Below, piece after piece: positions 1 through 7,389 of a DNA stretch of 15,255 nucleotides (position 1 is the first letter of the stretch; the number at the start of each line of letters is the position of its first letter). The stretch is taken from assembly GCA_964402955.1 (NCBI GenBank), contig CAYOEZ010000111.1, positions 1 through 15,255 of the forward strand, in the 5' to 3' direction. Source of the stretch: CAYOEZ01 sp964402955. Lineage in GTDB: Bacteria > Chloroflexota > DTOL01 > DAOUCN01. The notes under the pieces were generated by a model. The model was not told the DNA's origin. It saw only the letters and a list, made by a program, of their open reading frames with translations, and did not search any database. The position numbers were made by a program, and so were the translations under genes.

Positions 1-28
1 GCGTCCACCTGACAGCCGCTACTCCCGC

Positions 29-276
29 CTAGCGTCCCAGATCTTGGATGCACCCTCGCGTCTGTGCGTTGCCGTCCACGCCTGCCTCCAGGCGAGCACA
101 GGCCTCGATCAGGACATCACGCAAAGCACTTGTATGTCCCCAGTACAGGCCGCGGTACTTTTCGTTAGCAACGGCTGCCACCACCGGAAGCTCAATCAAC
201 GAGCTGCGCCGCAATGCGCCCCCGTCGTGAATGTTCTTGAGGCAATAGCCAACCTGCTTTGCTGTGACGGCGACGC
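29..276 (-). pseudogene. Possible C-terminal fragment of an unidentified protein
   Basis: On the minus strand an open frame ends at a TAG at 29-31. Roughly its last 80 codons look protein-like: a stretch reading KNIHDGGALRRSSLIELP, then an amphipathic helix, LRDVLIEACARLEAG. From memory this resembles a segment of large Chloroflexota signalling proteins just before a C-terminal helix-turn-helix, but I cannot name the family. The frame stays open further upstream, but there it is only the antisense of the GyrI-like remnant at 277-546, so the real part probably begins near 276. No start codon or ribosome site fits. It may be a decayed gene end or chance coding; identity is unknown. Confidence 0.25.
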
Positions 277-546
277 ATGTCAATAGCCCAGGCATTCGAC
301 GGAAACGATCGCGTCTTCTGCGCACGAGCACCGGAAGGAATGCTCGCCACGGCAACGCGCTTCGGCCCTTACGATCGTCTTGACGGAGCACATTCGGCCA
401 TTCGCAAGTGGCGCTCGGATCGTGGCTATCCGCTCGCCTGGCCCAATTGGGAGATCTATGGCCACTGGACTGACGATCCAGCGCAGCTCGGCACGGATGT
501 CTTCTACCTATTGCAAGCCGGGAGCGCGAGCGAGCCAAACAGATAG
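277..546 (+). pseudogene. GyrI-like effector-binding domain remnant (C-terminal half)
   Basis: The 89-residue frame contains the hallmark of GyrI/AraC-type small-molecule-binding domains: ATATRFGPYDRL, then a helix, then PNWEIYGHWTDDPAQL and the closing strand TDVFYLL. Such domains usually form the C-terminus of MerR- or AraC-family multidrug-type regulators and run to about 150 residues; here only the second half is present. There is an in-frame TGA at 265-267 just upstream, and I find neither the first half of the domain nor a DNA-binding domain in any upstream frame. The ATG at 286-288 region lacks a convincing ribosome site. I read it as the tail of a broken regulator gene, convergent with the aminotransferase gene. 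The domain call is fairly safe; whether any protein is made is doubtful. Confidence 0.55.
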
Positions 547-583
547 GTAACCACGGGCTGGCCAACCAGCCGCTGCAGCCGGC

Positions 584-633
584 AGTGCGCCGCGAACTGT
601 TCCTGCCAGGCGGACGGTTCCGTTTGGCGCACT
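584..633. repeat. Inverted repeat spanning the end of the aminotransferase gene
   Basis: AGTGCGCC at 584-591 and GGCGCACT at 626-633 are perfect reverse complements separated by 34 bases. The right arm overlaps the TAG stop (632-634) of the last gene of the minus-strand array. In the minus-strand RNA this would fold right at the stop codon. There is no T-run after it, so it is not a classical intrinsic terminator; it could still mark the 3' end of the transcript or be chance. Confidence 0.3.
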
Positions 634-2005
634 ACAGTTTGTTGCGCTCCAGAACTGTTTCAACACTAGATTCCAGGATCGCCATCATCTCGTCGATCTC
701 ATCTTCGCTGATGATCAGCGGCGGGGCCATGGCGATCCAGTCGGGATCGAAGCGGATGATCAAGCCACCCGCGATGCACTCGTTGCCTATCTGGAGGCCA
801 ATCTGGAGGTTCTCCGGCCATGCCTCCTTCGTAACGGGGTTCTTCACTAGTTCGACGCCAAGCAGTAGACCCTTGCCGCGCACTTCGCCAACAATGCCAA
901 ATCGTGAGAGATTCTCCAAACGATGGCGAAGATACGCCCCCATCTCACGCGCTCGCCCGGGCAGATCCTGCTCCAGCATGATGTCGATAACTTCAAGGGC
1001 AGTGGCTGCCGAAAGCGGGTTGCCGCCATACGTATGGCCATGAGCAAACTCGATTCCCTCTTCGGGCTCGCCCCAGAAGGCAGAGGCAACCTTGTCGCTA
1101 AAGGCAATTGCCGACATGGGTGTATAGCCGCTGCTGATACCCTTGCCCATGCACAGAATATCGGGCGTGACGCCGAACGTCTGCGCAGCAAACATCTGGC
1201 CAGTGCGTCCAAAGCCGGTGAGTACCTCATCGAAGATCAGAACGACGCCAAACTCGTCGCATATCTCGCGCAAAATGGGGAAGTACTCCATGGGTGGTGT
1301 GATGATGCCACCTGTGTTCCCGATTGGCTCCACTATGAATGCGGAGACCGTTTGCGGCCCTTCCATCTTGATGACATCGCGCACGATCGTGGCGCAGAGG
1401 ATGTCGCATGACGGATAACTGAGGTGATATGGGCAGCGATAGCAATGCGCTGTCTGTACTTTGACATAATTGGGGGCAAACGGCTCGAACATCCAGCGCC
1501 GCTTCGTCGTTCCGGTGGCGCCAAGAGCCCCCATTGTTGCCCCATGGTAGCCGTAGTAGCGAGAGATGACCTTGTACTTGGTTGCGTTGCCTGTTTGCAC
1601 ATGGTACTGGCGGGCCAGCTTCATGGCGGCTTCAGTGGCTTCCGACCCACTGTTCAGAAGCTTGACCGTGTCAAGATCGCCGGGCGTGATCTCGGCGATC
1701 TTGGCCGCCAGCCTGACGGCAGACGAGTTGGTGCCGTGCAATGGCGGGGCAAAAGCGATACGGTCAAGTTGGGCTTTCATCGCTTCGATGACGCGCCGGT
1801 TGTTGTGGCCGATGTTGACGACGAAGACGCCGGAAAGCCCGTCCAGGTATGACTTGCCATCCACATCCCAGTAGCGGACGCCGTCGGCGCGCTCCATGAT
1901 CAGCGGCTTCTGCGAGAACTCCTTCATTTGTTTGAAGTCGACGACGATGTGCTTCAGGACCTCGGGATCCTTGACGTTGACGGTCTCGGCCATAGGCTTG
2001 GTCAT
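632..2005 (-). CDS. Class III (omega-type) PLP-dependent aminotransferase
   Basis: A 457-residue aminotransferase of the ornithine/GABA/omega-amino-acid class, probably moving an amino group from a primary amine or omega-amino acid to a keto acid in the cytoplasm. Visible features are NSGSEATEAAMKLAR near residue 118 (PLP phosphate contact), IFDEVLTGFGRTG with the PLP-ring Asp near 259, and MGKGISSGY with the Schiff-base Lys near 288. A CYRCPYHLSYPSC motif near 188-200 is shared with many relatives annotated as acting on taurine, beta-alanine or similar. The start is the ATG at 2003-2005, preceded by GGAAGGAGAC; the frame stays open 28 codons further, but that stretch is the neighbour's antisense-free overlap and is not conserved-looking. 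The ATG overlaps the upstream methyltransferase stop as ATGA, so translation is probably coupled. Exact substrate unknown; the family call is secure. Confidence 0.93.
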   Translation of the reverse strand: MTKPMAETVNVKDPEVLKHIVVDFKQMKEFSQKPLIMERADGVRYWDVDGKSYLDGLSGVFVVNIGHNNRRVIEAMKAQLDRIAFAPPLHGTNSSAVRLAAKIAEITPGDLDTVKLLNSGSEATEAAMKLARQYHVQTGNATKYKVISRYYGYHGATMGALGATGTTKRRWMFEPFAPNYVKVQTAHCYRCPYHLSYPSCDILCATIVRDVIKMEGPQTVSAFIVEPIGNTGGIITPPMEYFPILREICDEFGVVLIFDEVLTGFGRTGQMFAAQTFGVTPDILCMGKGISSGYTPMSAIAFSDKVASAFWGEPEEGIEFAHGHTYGGNPLSAATALEVIDIMLEQDLPGRAREMGAYLRHRLENLSRFGIVGEVRGKGLLLGVELVKNPVTKEAWPENLQIGLQIGNECIAGGLIIRFDPDWIAMAPPLIISEDEIDEMMAILESSVETVLERNKL

Positions 2006-3459
2006 GACTTGTCTCCTTCCATGCCGTCGCGCGCTGCGAAGCGCGCCCGGATTGCCCCATCCAGCGCTTGAGGCAGTTTCGATTGGCAAGGGTCCGCCAG
2101 CAGACGCTGCACCATGTCAGTTGCCCTCTGCCGCGCATCTCGTGCGCCCGCCATCTCCCAGGCGCTGCGGTTCTGGCGGTCGGCCAGGCGAGGGAAGCAG
2201 AATTCGCTGCGCAGATGACTGATCGTGTGTTCGTCATCCATGAACTGTCCTCCGGGGCCGACCCTTTGGATCGCGTCAATAGCCAGATGCTCTTCATCGG
2301 TCTCGATGCCCCGCAGGACGCGCTTCACCATTAGTACAATGTCGTTGTCGAGGACCATCTGCTCATACGAGACGGCGTTCATGTTCTCCACCATTCCCAA
2401 CGCATGGTGAATGTACGACGCCCCAGCCATCGCTGTCAGCAGAAGGTTGGTCGCCTTCTCGTAGCCGGCCTGCTCGTCCAGGGTCTTGGAGTCCGTCATA
2501 CAGGCGGTGCAGTAGAGCGGAACGTCGTAGAACTGAGCCAGTTGCGCCACCGCCGCCTGCATCATGCCAAACTCCGGCGTGCCTGCCAGGTAGCCGCCGG
2601 TTTGCAGGTTCATCTGGCCGGGAATGTGACCGGCGAGAACCGGCGTCCCCTTGCGCACAATCTGTGTATAGGCTATCCCCGCCAGTTGCTCGGCGTTCAC
2701 CTGCACCAGCGTGCCGGCAAGGGTGATGGGAGCAGTCGATCCGGCCATCGGCGCCGACGAAAGGGCTAGCGGCATACCCTGCTGGCACCAAAAGGTCAGG
2801 ATGTCTGTCACGTCGGTATCGAACGTCAGCGGCGAGACCATCCACGAGGTCATGCACGAGATGAAGGGCCGCTGGCGCAGGGCCTCAGCGCTGCCGGCGA
2901 TCATCACCCCCATCGCAAAGACGTCCTGCGCGCCTTGCCGGTTGATCAGCCCGCCCATGATGTGCTTGTTCGTGTACCGGAGGGCAGCATAGAAACGATT
3001 GACGGCGATGGCATCCGGCGAGATGTCGCTGGGTGTGACAGGCAAGACAAAGAAGTCGCACTCGCTGAGCAGGTCGGCCAACACTGCCAGCAGCGACACG
3101 TCGCGCAGTAGCGCCGGGCGTGCCTCCAGGGTACCCACTGACAAGACAGTGCCGGGAGAGCCGCCGGTGCCGAAGTGCACACGTCGCCCCTTCAGGAGTA
3201 GGTCTTGCTGGCCATCACGGCTGCACAGAATGACCTCGTGCGGTATCGTTGCCAGGGCGTCTTCGACGAGCGCCGCAGGCAAGCGCACACGCTTGCCGTC
3301 CACGGCGGCCCCTGCTTGCTGGAAGCGTGCGCGGGCCTCATGATGGGTGACACTGACGCCGGTCTCGCTCAGGATACGCAGCGAGGCGGCGTGGATGGCC
3401 CGGATAGCGGAATCACTCAGCGGCCGGTACTGGCCCCCGCATAGAGCAGGTCGAAACAC
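2002..3459 (-). CDS. MttB-family (trimethylamine/betaine type) corrinoid-dependent methyltransferase, non-pyrrolysine paralogue 1
   Basis: A TIM-barrel protein of the MttB superfamily (COG5598), whose members move a methyl group from a quaternary or tertiary amine to a corrinoid protein. Family landmarks are GGQYRPLSD at the N-terminus, GTGGS near 98, APMAGSTAPITLAG near 236-249, DSKTLDEQAGYEK at about 323-335 and VGPGGQF near 400. No in-frame TAG occurs, so it belongs to the large pyrrolysine-free group that includes the glycine-betaine enzyme MtgB. Start choice: a GTG at 3457-3459 has a perfect AAAGGAG six bases upstream and gives 485 residues, the same as its neighbour. An ATG at 3483 is possible but has no ribosome site. 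The gene follows paralogue 2 and overlaps the aminotransferase start by four bases. Substrate unknown. Confidence 0.9.
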   Translation of the reverse strand: MFRPALCGGQYRPLSDSAIRAIHAASLRILSETGVSVTHHEARARFQQAGAAVDGKRVRLPAALVEDALATIPHEVILCSRDGQQDLLLKGRRVHFGTGGSPGTVLSVGTLEARPALLRDVSLLAVLADLLSECDFFVLPVTPSDISPDAIAVNRFYAALRYTNKHIMGGLINRQGAQDVFAMGVMIAGSAEALRQRPFISCMTSWMVSPLTFDTDVTDILTFWCQQGMPLALSSAPMAGSTAPITLAGTLVQVNAEQLAGIAYTQIVRKGTPVLAGHIPGQMNLQTGGYLAGTPEFGMMQAAVAQLAQFYDVPLYCTACMTDSKTLDEQAGYEKATNLLLTAMAGASYIHHALGMVENMNAVSYEQMVLDNDIVLMVKRVLRGIETDEEHLAIDAIQRVGPGGQFMDDEHTISHLRSEFCFPRLADRQNRSAWEMAGARDARQRATDMVQRLLADPCQSKLPQALDGAIRARFAARDGMEGDKS

Positions 3460-3465
3460 GCAGGA

Positions 3466-3472
3466 CTCCTTT
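3466..3472 (-). promoter_or_regulatory. Ribosome binding site that decides the start of MttB paralogue 1
   Basis: Read on the minus strand this is AAAGGAG, six bases before the GTG at 3457-3459. It lies inside the eight-codon extension that an ATG start at 3483 would add, which argues for the GTG as the real start. The ATG has no purine-rich site at a usable distance. Confidence 0.6.
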
Positions 3473-3488
3473 GGAGAGGGCATAGGTC

Positions 3489-4946
3489 TTACAACGTGAC
3501 CAGCCCTGCAATCTTGGCGAAAATGCGGTCTTCGGCGCCGGCGGGCAGGGGCAGCGGCTTGTGCTCGGCCAGTATCTCACGAGCGCACACATTCGCGCGC
3601 TGCTGCGTCGTCAACGCGCCGGCAGCCTGCCAGTCCTCCCGCCGCTCGCGGTCGCTCAGGGTCGGGAAGTAGAACTCGTTGCGCATGTACTTCACCGTAT
3701 GCTCAGACACCAGGTAGTTGCCGCCCGGCCCAGCTTTCATGATCTCTTCAGCGGCGATTGTCTCGTCGCTGACCTCAATGCCGCGCACAGCGCGCATCGC
3801 CATGCCGATGATCTCGTTGTCCACGACGTATTTCTCATAGGAGCACGTCATGGCGAACTCCATCAGGCCAGCAGCATCGTGGATGAAGTTGGCCCCAGCC
3901 AGGGTCGCCATCAGCGTCGTCATCGCCCCTTCATAGCCGGCCTGGGCGTCGATCGTCTTGCTGTCCGACATGCCCGACGTTGAGTAGCACGGGATGTCCC
4001 AATGGTGCGATATCTGCGCCACGCCGGCATTGAGCAAGCCCTGCTCTACCGGCCCGCACACGTAGCCCATGCTGCGCAGATCAGTAATTGTCCCGACGTA
4101 GCCCGGCAGGCAGGGCGTACCCGGATTGACGAGCTGCGCCAGCGTGATGCCGCTCAGCGCTTCGGCGGCCCACTGCGCGATATGGCCGGCCAGGGTGATG
4201 GGCGCGGTCGCTCCGCTGAGAGGCTCGATGCTGATGCTCACCGGCAGACCCTGGCGGCAGATCTCAACCATGAAATCTCCGTAGTGGGCGTCGATTTTGA
4301 GCGGGCTGATCTGGCATGTGATGAAGGAGATGATGGGGCGCCTGCGCAGGGCTTCTGCGCCGCCAGCGATCTCCTCGCCCATCTTTATCACATCATGGAT
4401 GCCGTCCATGGTGTAGATGCCACCCTGGATATGCTTGGAGCAGTTCTTGAGCGACGCGTAGAAGCGGTTGATATCAACCCGCTGCTCCGGCAGCTCGATG
4501 GGATAGACGGGAATGACGATGAAGTGGACGTTGTCAAGGGCATCCACCAGCCGGGCAATGTCCGCCACATCCTTGAGCGTCGATTCCCGCCAGACGCCAT
4601 CGAGGTCCAGCACGTTCAGCGCCGTGCCGCCCGTACCCAGGTAGACACGCGTGCTTTCCAGCTCAAGATCGTGTTTCTCGTCACGTCCTGCCAGCAAGAT
4701 GCGCTTGGGGGCTTTGGCGATTGCATCCTCCACCATGGCGCGCGGAATCTTGACCACGCGCGATGATCCATCAACCACAGCGCCATGGCGCCTGAAGGTC
4801 TCAAACGCTGTGAGGCTGTTGACCTGCGTTCCTTCTTTTTCCAACAGGTCCAAAGCCACACTATGAATGTGCTCGACTTCACTCTTCTTCAGCGGGGCAA
4901 AACTGCCGCCCTTGTATCCACCGGATGTCTTGCGGTGTTGCATCAT
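3489..4946 (-). CDS. MttB-family (trimethylamine/betaine type) corrinoid-dependent methyltransferase, non-pyrrolysine paralogue 2
   Basis: The second MttB-superfamily member, 485 residues, expected to demethylate a methylated amine with a corrinoid protein as acceptor. It shares the landmarks of paralogue 1: YLGTGGTALNV near 102, EPLSGATAPITLAGH near 241-255, DSKTIDAQAGYEG at 328-340, KAGPGGNYLVSEHT near 404 and a C-terminal NEFYFPTLSDR. The 328-340 segment is close to where archaeal MttB carries pyrrolysine (about residue 334); here it reads through with ordinary codons. The two paralogues are clearly diverged rather than a recent duplication. Two ATGs in tandem (4944-4946, 4941-4943) both suit the GGAGGG site upstream. 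The gap to the preceding oxidoreductase gene is 18 bases. Family call firm, substrate unknown. Confidence 0.92.
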   Translation of the reverse strand: MMQHRKTSGGYKGGSFAPLKKSEVEHIHSVALDLLEKEGTQVNSLTAFETFRRHGAVVDGSSRVVKIPRAMVEDAIAKAPKRILLAGRDEKHDLELESTRVYLGTGGTALNVLDLDGVWRESTLKDVADIARLVDALDNVHFIVIPVYPIELPEQRVDINRFYASLKNCSKHIQGGIYTMDGIHDVIKMGEEIAGGAEALRRRPIISFITCQISPLKIDAHYGDFMVEICRQGLPVSISIEPLSGATAPITLAGHIAQWAAEALSGITLAQLVNPGTPCLPGYVGTITDLRSMGYVCGPVEQGLLNAGVAQISHHWDIPCYSTSGMSDSKTIDAQAGYEGAMTTLMATLAGANFIHDAAGLMEFAMTCSYEKYVVDNEIIGMAMRAVRGIEVSDETIAAEEIMKAGPGGNYLVSEHTVKYMRNEFYFPTLSDRERREDWQAAGALTTQQRANVCAREILAEHKPLPLPAGAEDRIFAKIAGLVTL

Positions 4947-4964
4947 GATCCCTCCACGGAAAGA

Positions 4965-6158
4965 TTACGACGACGCCTCTGCTGCATGGTCTTTGTCTGC
5001 GCCGCTTGCCTTCTCTTTTGAGCCTTTCCCCGTGACATGCAAGGTCTGCACGGGCGGGATGGCGCGGAAATCAGGTACTGACATGGGAAGACCGCCTTGA
5101 AGCTTCGACGCCACGGCATAGAGGCCAGGCGCCGTGCAGTTCAGGGCAGCGTAGATGTCAATGGGTGGGGTCGAGTTCTCTCGCACGGCGTTGGTGAAGT
5201 CCCGAATCATGAACCACTCCGACGTTCCGTGCCCGCCGGCCCTGGCCTCTGGCGGCGGATTGAGCCATTCCTCCGGCAAGTAGTCCTTGGCGTAGTTGTT
5301 GAGCGGCTCCCAGGCGGCCTCGGAATTGCTCTTGCCGTCGGGGCTGAGATAGACGTGGGCTGGCTCGCCATGAACACGGCCCGACTCGTACGCTCCCAAG
5401 GTGCCTTGCAGGGCGAACTTATTCATCTGGTGCGGGCGGGGCGAATTACCGTCGGCCCGGATGGTGATCAGCCCCAGTGCCTCATTGCGCATGAAGGCCA
5501 CGTCGCAGTCGTTCGTGCGATACTTCTCGAAGCGGTTCGGGCCGGTATCCTGGCCAATAGCGGTCGTGATCCGGCAGTTATCCCACCAGTAATTGACGGG
5601 TGCTAGCGAGTGGGTACAGTACATGATCTGCGATGGATAATTGGCCCGCCAGGTGAGGTGGCCGTTAGCATCGCGGCGAATACCGCGGCAATCGTGGATG
5701 TAGGCGCCTTCGGCATAGTACAGGTCGCCGAAGCGGCCGTCGAGAACCAGGCGGCGCACCAGCTCGACCTCCGTGCCATAGCGGTAGTTCTCGGCCAGCA
5801 TGTACTGGGCCTTGCTGCTGCGCACAGCCTGCAGCAGCTCGAAGCACTCGTTGATGGTATGCGTCGCCGGGACTTCAGAGAGAACGTGAATGTCGCGGCG
5901 CAGCGCGTCCACCGCCTGCTGCACATGGAACTCCGGCGGGCTGGCAATCACGGCAACGTCAATGCCGCACTCGATGAACTGCTCGAAGTCACTAAACACA
6001 TATTTGGCGCCGGCTTTTTCTTTGACGGACTCTGCCTTCTCTAGCTCCATGTCGCAGAGTGCGTACATGGTCACGCCCTGCAGGTGCTGGACGACGGCGC
6101 TGAAGCCCAGCCCGCGCCGTGCGCCCACAACTCCGATGCGTATCTCTTTGCTGCCCAT
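4965..6158 (-). CDS. Gfo/Idh/MocA-family NAD(P)-dependent oxidoreductase
   Basis: A 397-residue protein with an N-terminal Rossmann fold (IGVVGARRGLGFS at 8-20, acidic Asp of ALCDMELEKA near 36 suggesting NAD(H)) and a C-terminal Gfo/Idh/MocA substrate domain. The usual EKP catalytic motif reads SEVPATHT at 94-101, so the Lys is replaced by Val; this variant is seen in some branches, including GH109-like glycosidases. A CTHSLAPVNYWW segment near 181-192 provides a candidate catalytic His, and YxxxHD-type residues lie near 152-156. The role could be dehydrogenation or NAD-assisted cleavage of a polyol or sugar-like group. The last 25 residues are charged and probably disordered. The ATG at 6158 is preceded by GGAGG; the gene sits 18 bases after the URO-D-fold gene. 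Family call firm, reaction uncertain. Confidence 0.9.
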   Translation of the reverse strand: MGSKEIRIGVVGARRGLGFSAVVQHLQGVTMYALCDMELEKAESVKEKAGAKYVFSDFEQFIECGIDVAVIASPPEFHVQQAVDALRRDIHVLSEVPATHTINECFELLQAVRSSKAQYMLAENYRYGTEVELVRRLVLDGRFGDLYYAEGAYIHDCRGIRRDANGHLTWRANYPSQIMYCTHSLAPVNYWWDNCRITTAIGQDTGPNRFEKYRTNDCDVAFMRNEALGLITIRADGNSPRPHQMNKFALQGTLGAYESGRVHGEPAHVYLSPDGKSNSEAAWEPLNNYAKDYLPEEWLNPPPEARAGGHGTSEWFMIRDFTNAVRENSTPPIDIYAALNCTAPGLYAVASKLQGGLPMSVPDFRAIPPVQTLHVTGKGSKEKASGADKDHAAEASS

Positions 6159-6176
6159 GCGTTTATCCTCCGCGTA

Positions 6177-7286
6177 TCACAAATGCCTGTCCAACCCCGT
6201 GCACAGCTCGTGCATCAGCCGGTACATGGCGAAGATGTTCTCCTCCGGCGTGGTCGGTGGGATGTAGCTCGATGTGCCCAGGCACAGCCCGGCGTGCGGC
6301 CACTCGTCCAGCACGCGCTGAATCTCGCGGCGGATGTCATCCACAGCGCCCACCTCGACGACATCGATCACCGACACGGATCCCCAGAGGATGAGCGGAT
6401 CACCGTTACGCGCCCGCAGCTTGGCCACATCCTTGATGAGTGTACCGCACTCCTCCTGGAATCCCTGAAAACCAGCCACGCCGACGTTGATCAGCGGGCC
6501 AACCATATCGTTGACGTTGCCGTCGCAGTGCCACACCAGCTTGAAGCCGTCGTTGACCAGCGGCTGTAGAGCATAGTCGAGGTGCGGGAAATAGTGCTTG
6601 TCCATGAAGCGCGGCGACACCATGTTGCCGCGCTGATCGGTCATGTCCGTGCCCAGATAGCCGATCTTTGGATAATCCAGACGGTGGGAAGCTTCCACAA
6701 TACACTCGTTGTGCCAGCGCGCCAGGCGGGCGTGCGCCTTCCAGTAGCGCGCCAGGACGTCGGGAAAGGCTGCGCAGACCAGGAAGAAGCCCTCGTAGCC
6801 GTACTTCTCGTAGGGAAAACCGATGATATGCGGGCCGTTGTGATCCATACCGAACAGCCAGAGCAGCTCTTCGCCGCAGCGGGACTGCATGTCGGTCTGA
6901 TAGTCACAAATCTCCTGGATGCGTTTCTCCCGCTTTGTGGCGCTGAGGCTGAGCATTCGCCATGTGTCGTCAATGCGGGCGGCCTCGCTCTCCAAATCAT
7001 CGGCGACGTTGTCAACGACGCTCCAGTGCTCCATCTCCCCGCGCGACCACGGCTTCTCGGTTTGCTCGCGCACCGGATACCACGCCTGGATATGAAAGTC
7101 CATACCCAGCATCTGCATCGACCTGATGTGCGCCGTAAGCTGATCGGCCCAATATTGCTCTTCCCTCATCCCTGTCAGCTTGATGACGAAGTTGGCGGGC
7201 AGAGTATTGGCCATGATCGGCAGCCTATCGGTCGGCTCGAAGCTCATGGCCTTGATTGAGCGTTCGCGTCCGGTCATTTCATGCAA
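6177..7286 (-). CDS. Uroporphyrinogen-decarboxylase-fold methyltransferase-like protein (MtaA/CmuA group)
   Basis: About 369 residues with the URO-D fold. It opens with MTGRERSIKAMSFEPTDRLP, a typical start for members that act as methylcobamide methyltransferases rather than in heme synthesis. Metal-site candidates are the WHCDGN motif (His and Cys about 253-254) and Cys about 335 in GLCLGTSSYIPP, followed by the usual TPEENI helix. The classical HxCG motif is not exact, so zinc binding is only likely. Next to two MttB paralogues, a role in passing a methyl group from a corrinoid protein to a carrier is a natural guess. Start: TTG at 7284-7286 has GGAG seven bases upstream; the ATG at 7277 fits the family N-terminus, and the ATG at 7322 would add 12 residues without a ribosome site. 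Confidence 0.85.
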   Translation of the reverse strand: MHEMTGRERSIKAMSFEPTDRLPIMANTLPANFVIKLTGMREEQYWADQLTAHIRSMQMLGMDFHIQAWYPVREQTEKPWSRGEMEHWSVVDNVADDLESEAARIDDTWRMLSLSATKREKRIQEICDYQTDMQSRCGEELLWLFGMDHNGPHIIGFPYEKYGYEGFFLVCAAFPDVLARYWKAHARLARWHNECIVEASHRLDYPKIGYLGTDMTDQRGNMVSPRFMDKHYFPHLDYALQPLVNDGFKLVWHCDGNVNDMVGPLINVGVAGFQGFQEECGTLIKDVAKLRARNGDPLILWGSVSVIDVVEVGAVDDIRREIQRVLDEWPHAGLCLGTSSYIPPTTPEENIFAMYRLMHELCTGLDRHL

Positions 7287-7349
7287 TGTGTATCTCCATG
7301 CTCGAGAAGGAACCATGTACAAACACGAATATAGGCGCAGGCCAGCCTT

Positions 7350-7379
7350 TCATGCATGTTCAATGATACCCACGGTCAT
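7350..7379 (-). pseudogene. Vestigial gene start or tiny ORF between amidotransferase-like and URO-D genes
   Basis: Just after the amidotransferase-like stop, the minus strand carries GGAGG followed at eight bases by GTG (7371-7373), in frame with an ATG at 7377-7379. The frame reads MTVGIIEHA and stops at TGA 7350-7352. It looks like an ordinary coupled gene start whose body is gone, or a nine-codon leader. There is no way to tell from sequence alone. Confidence 0.2.
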
Positions 7380-7389
7380 GTCCTCCAGG

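Noticed and set aside
280..565. N-terminal half of the long minus-strand frame at the left edge as a real protein
   Set aside because: Arg-rich, low-complexity composition; it is the antisense of the GyrI-like block, which matches a known domain on the plus strand.
4002..4766. 254-codon open frame on the plus strand
   Set aside because: It runs antisense to the second MttB gene, has no ribosome site and its product shows no family features; GC-rich coding often leaves such open shadows.
2002..4946. Pyrrolysine-coding TAG in the MttB genes
   Set aside because: Both genes read through the whole family length without an in-frame TAG.
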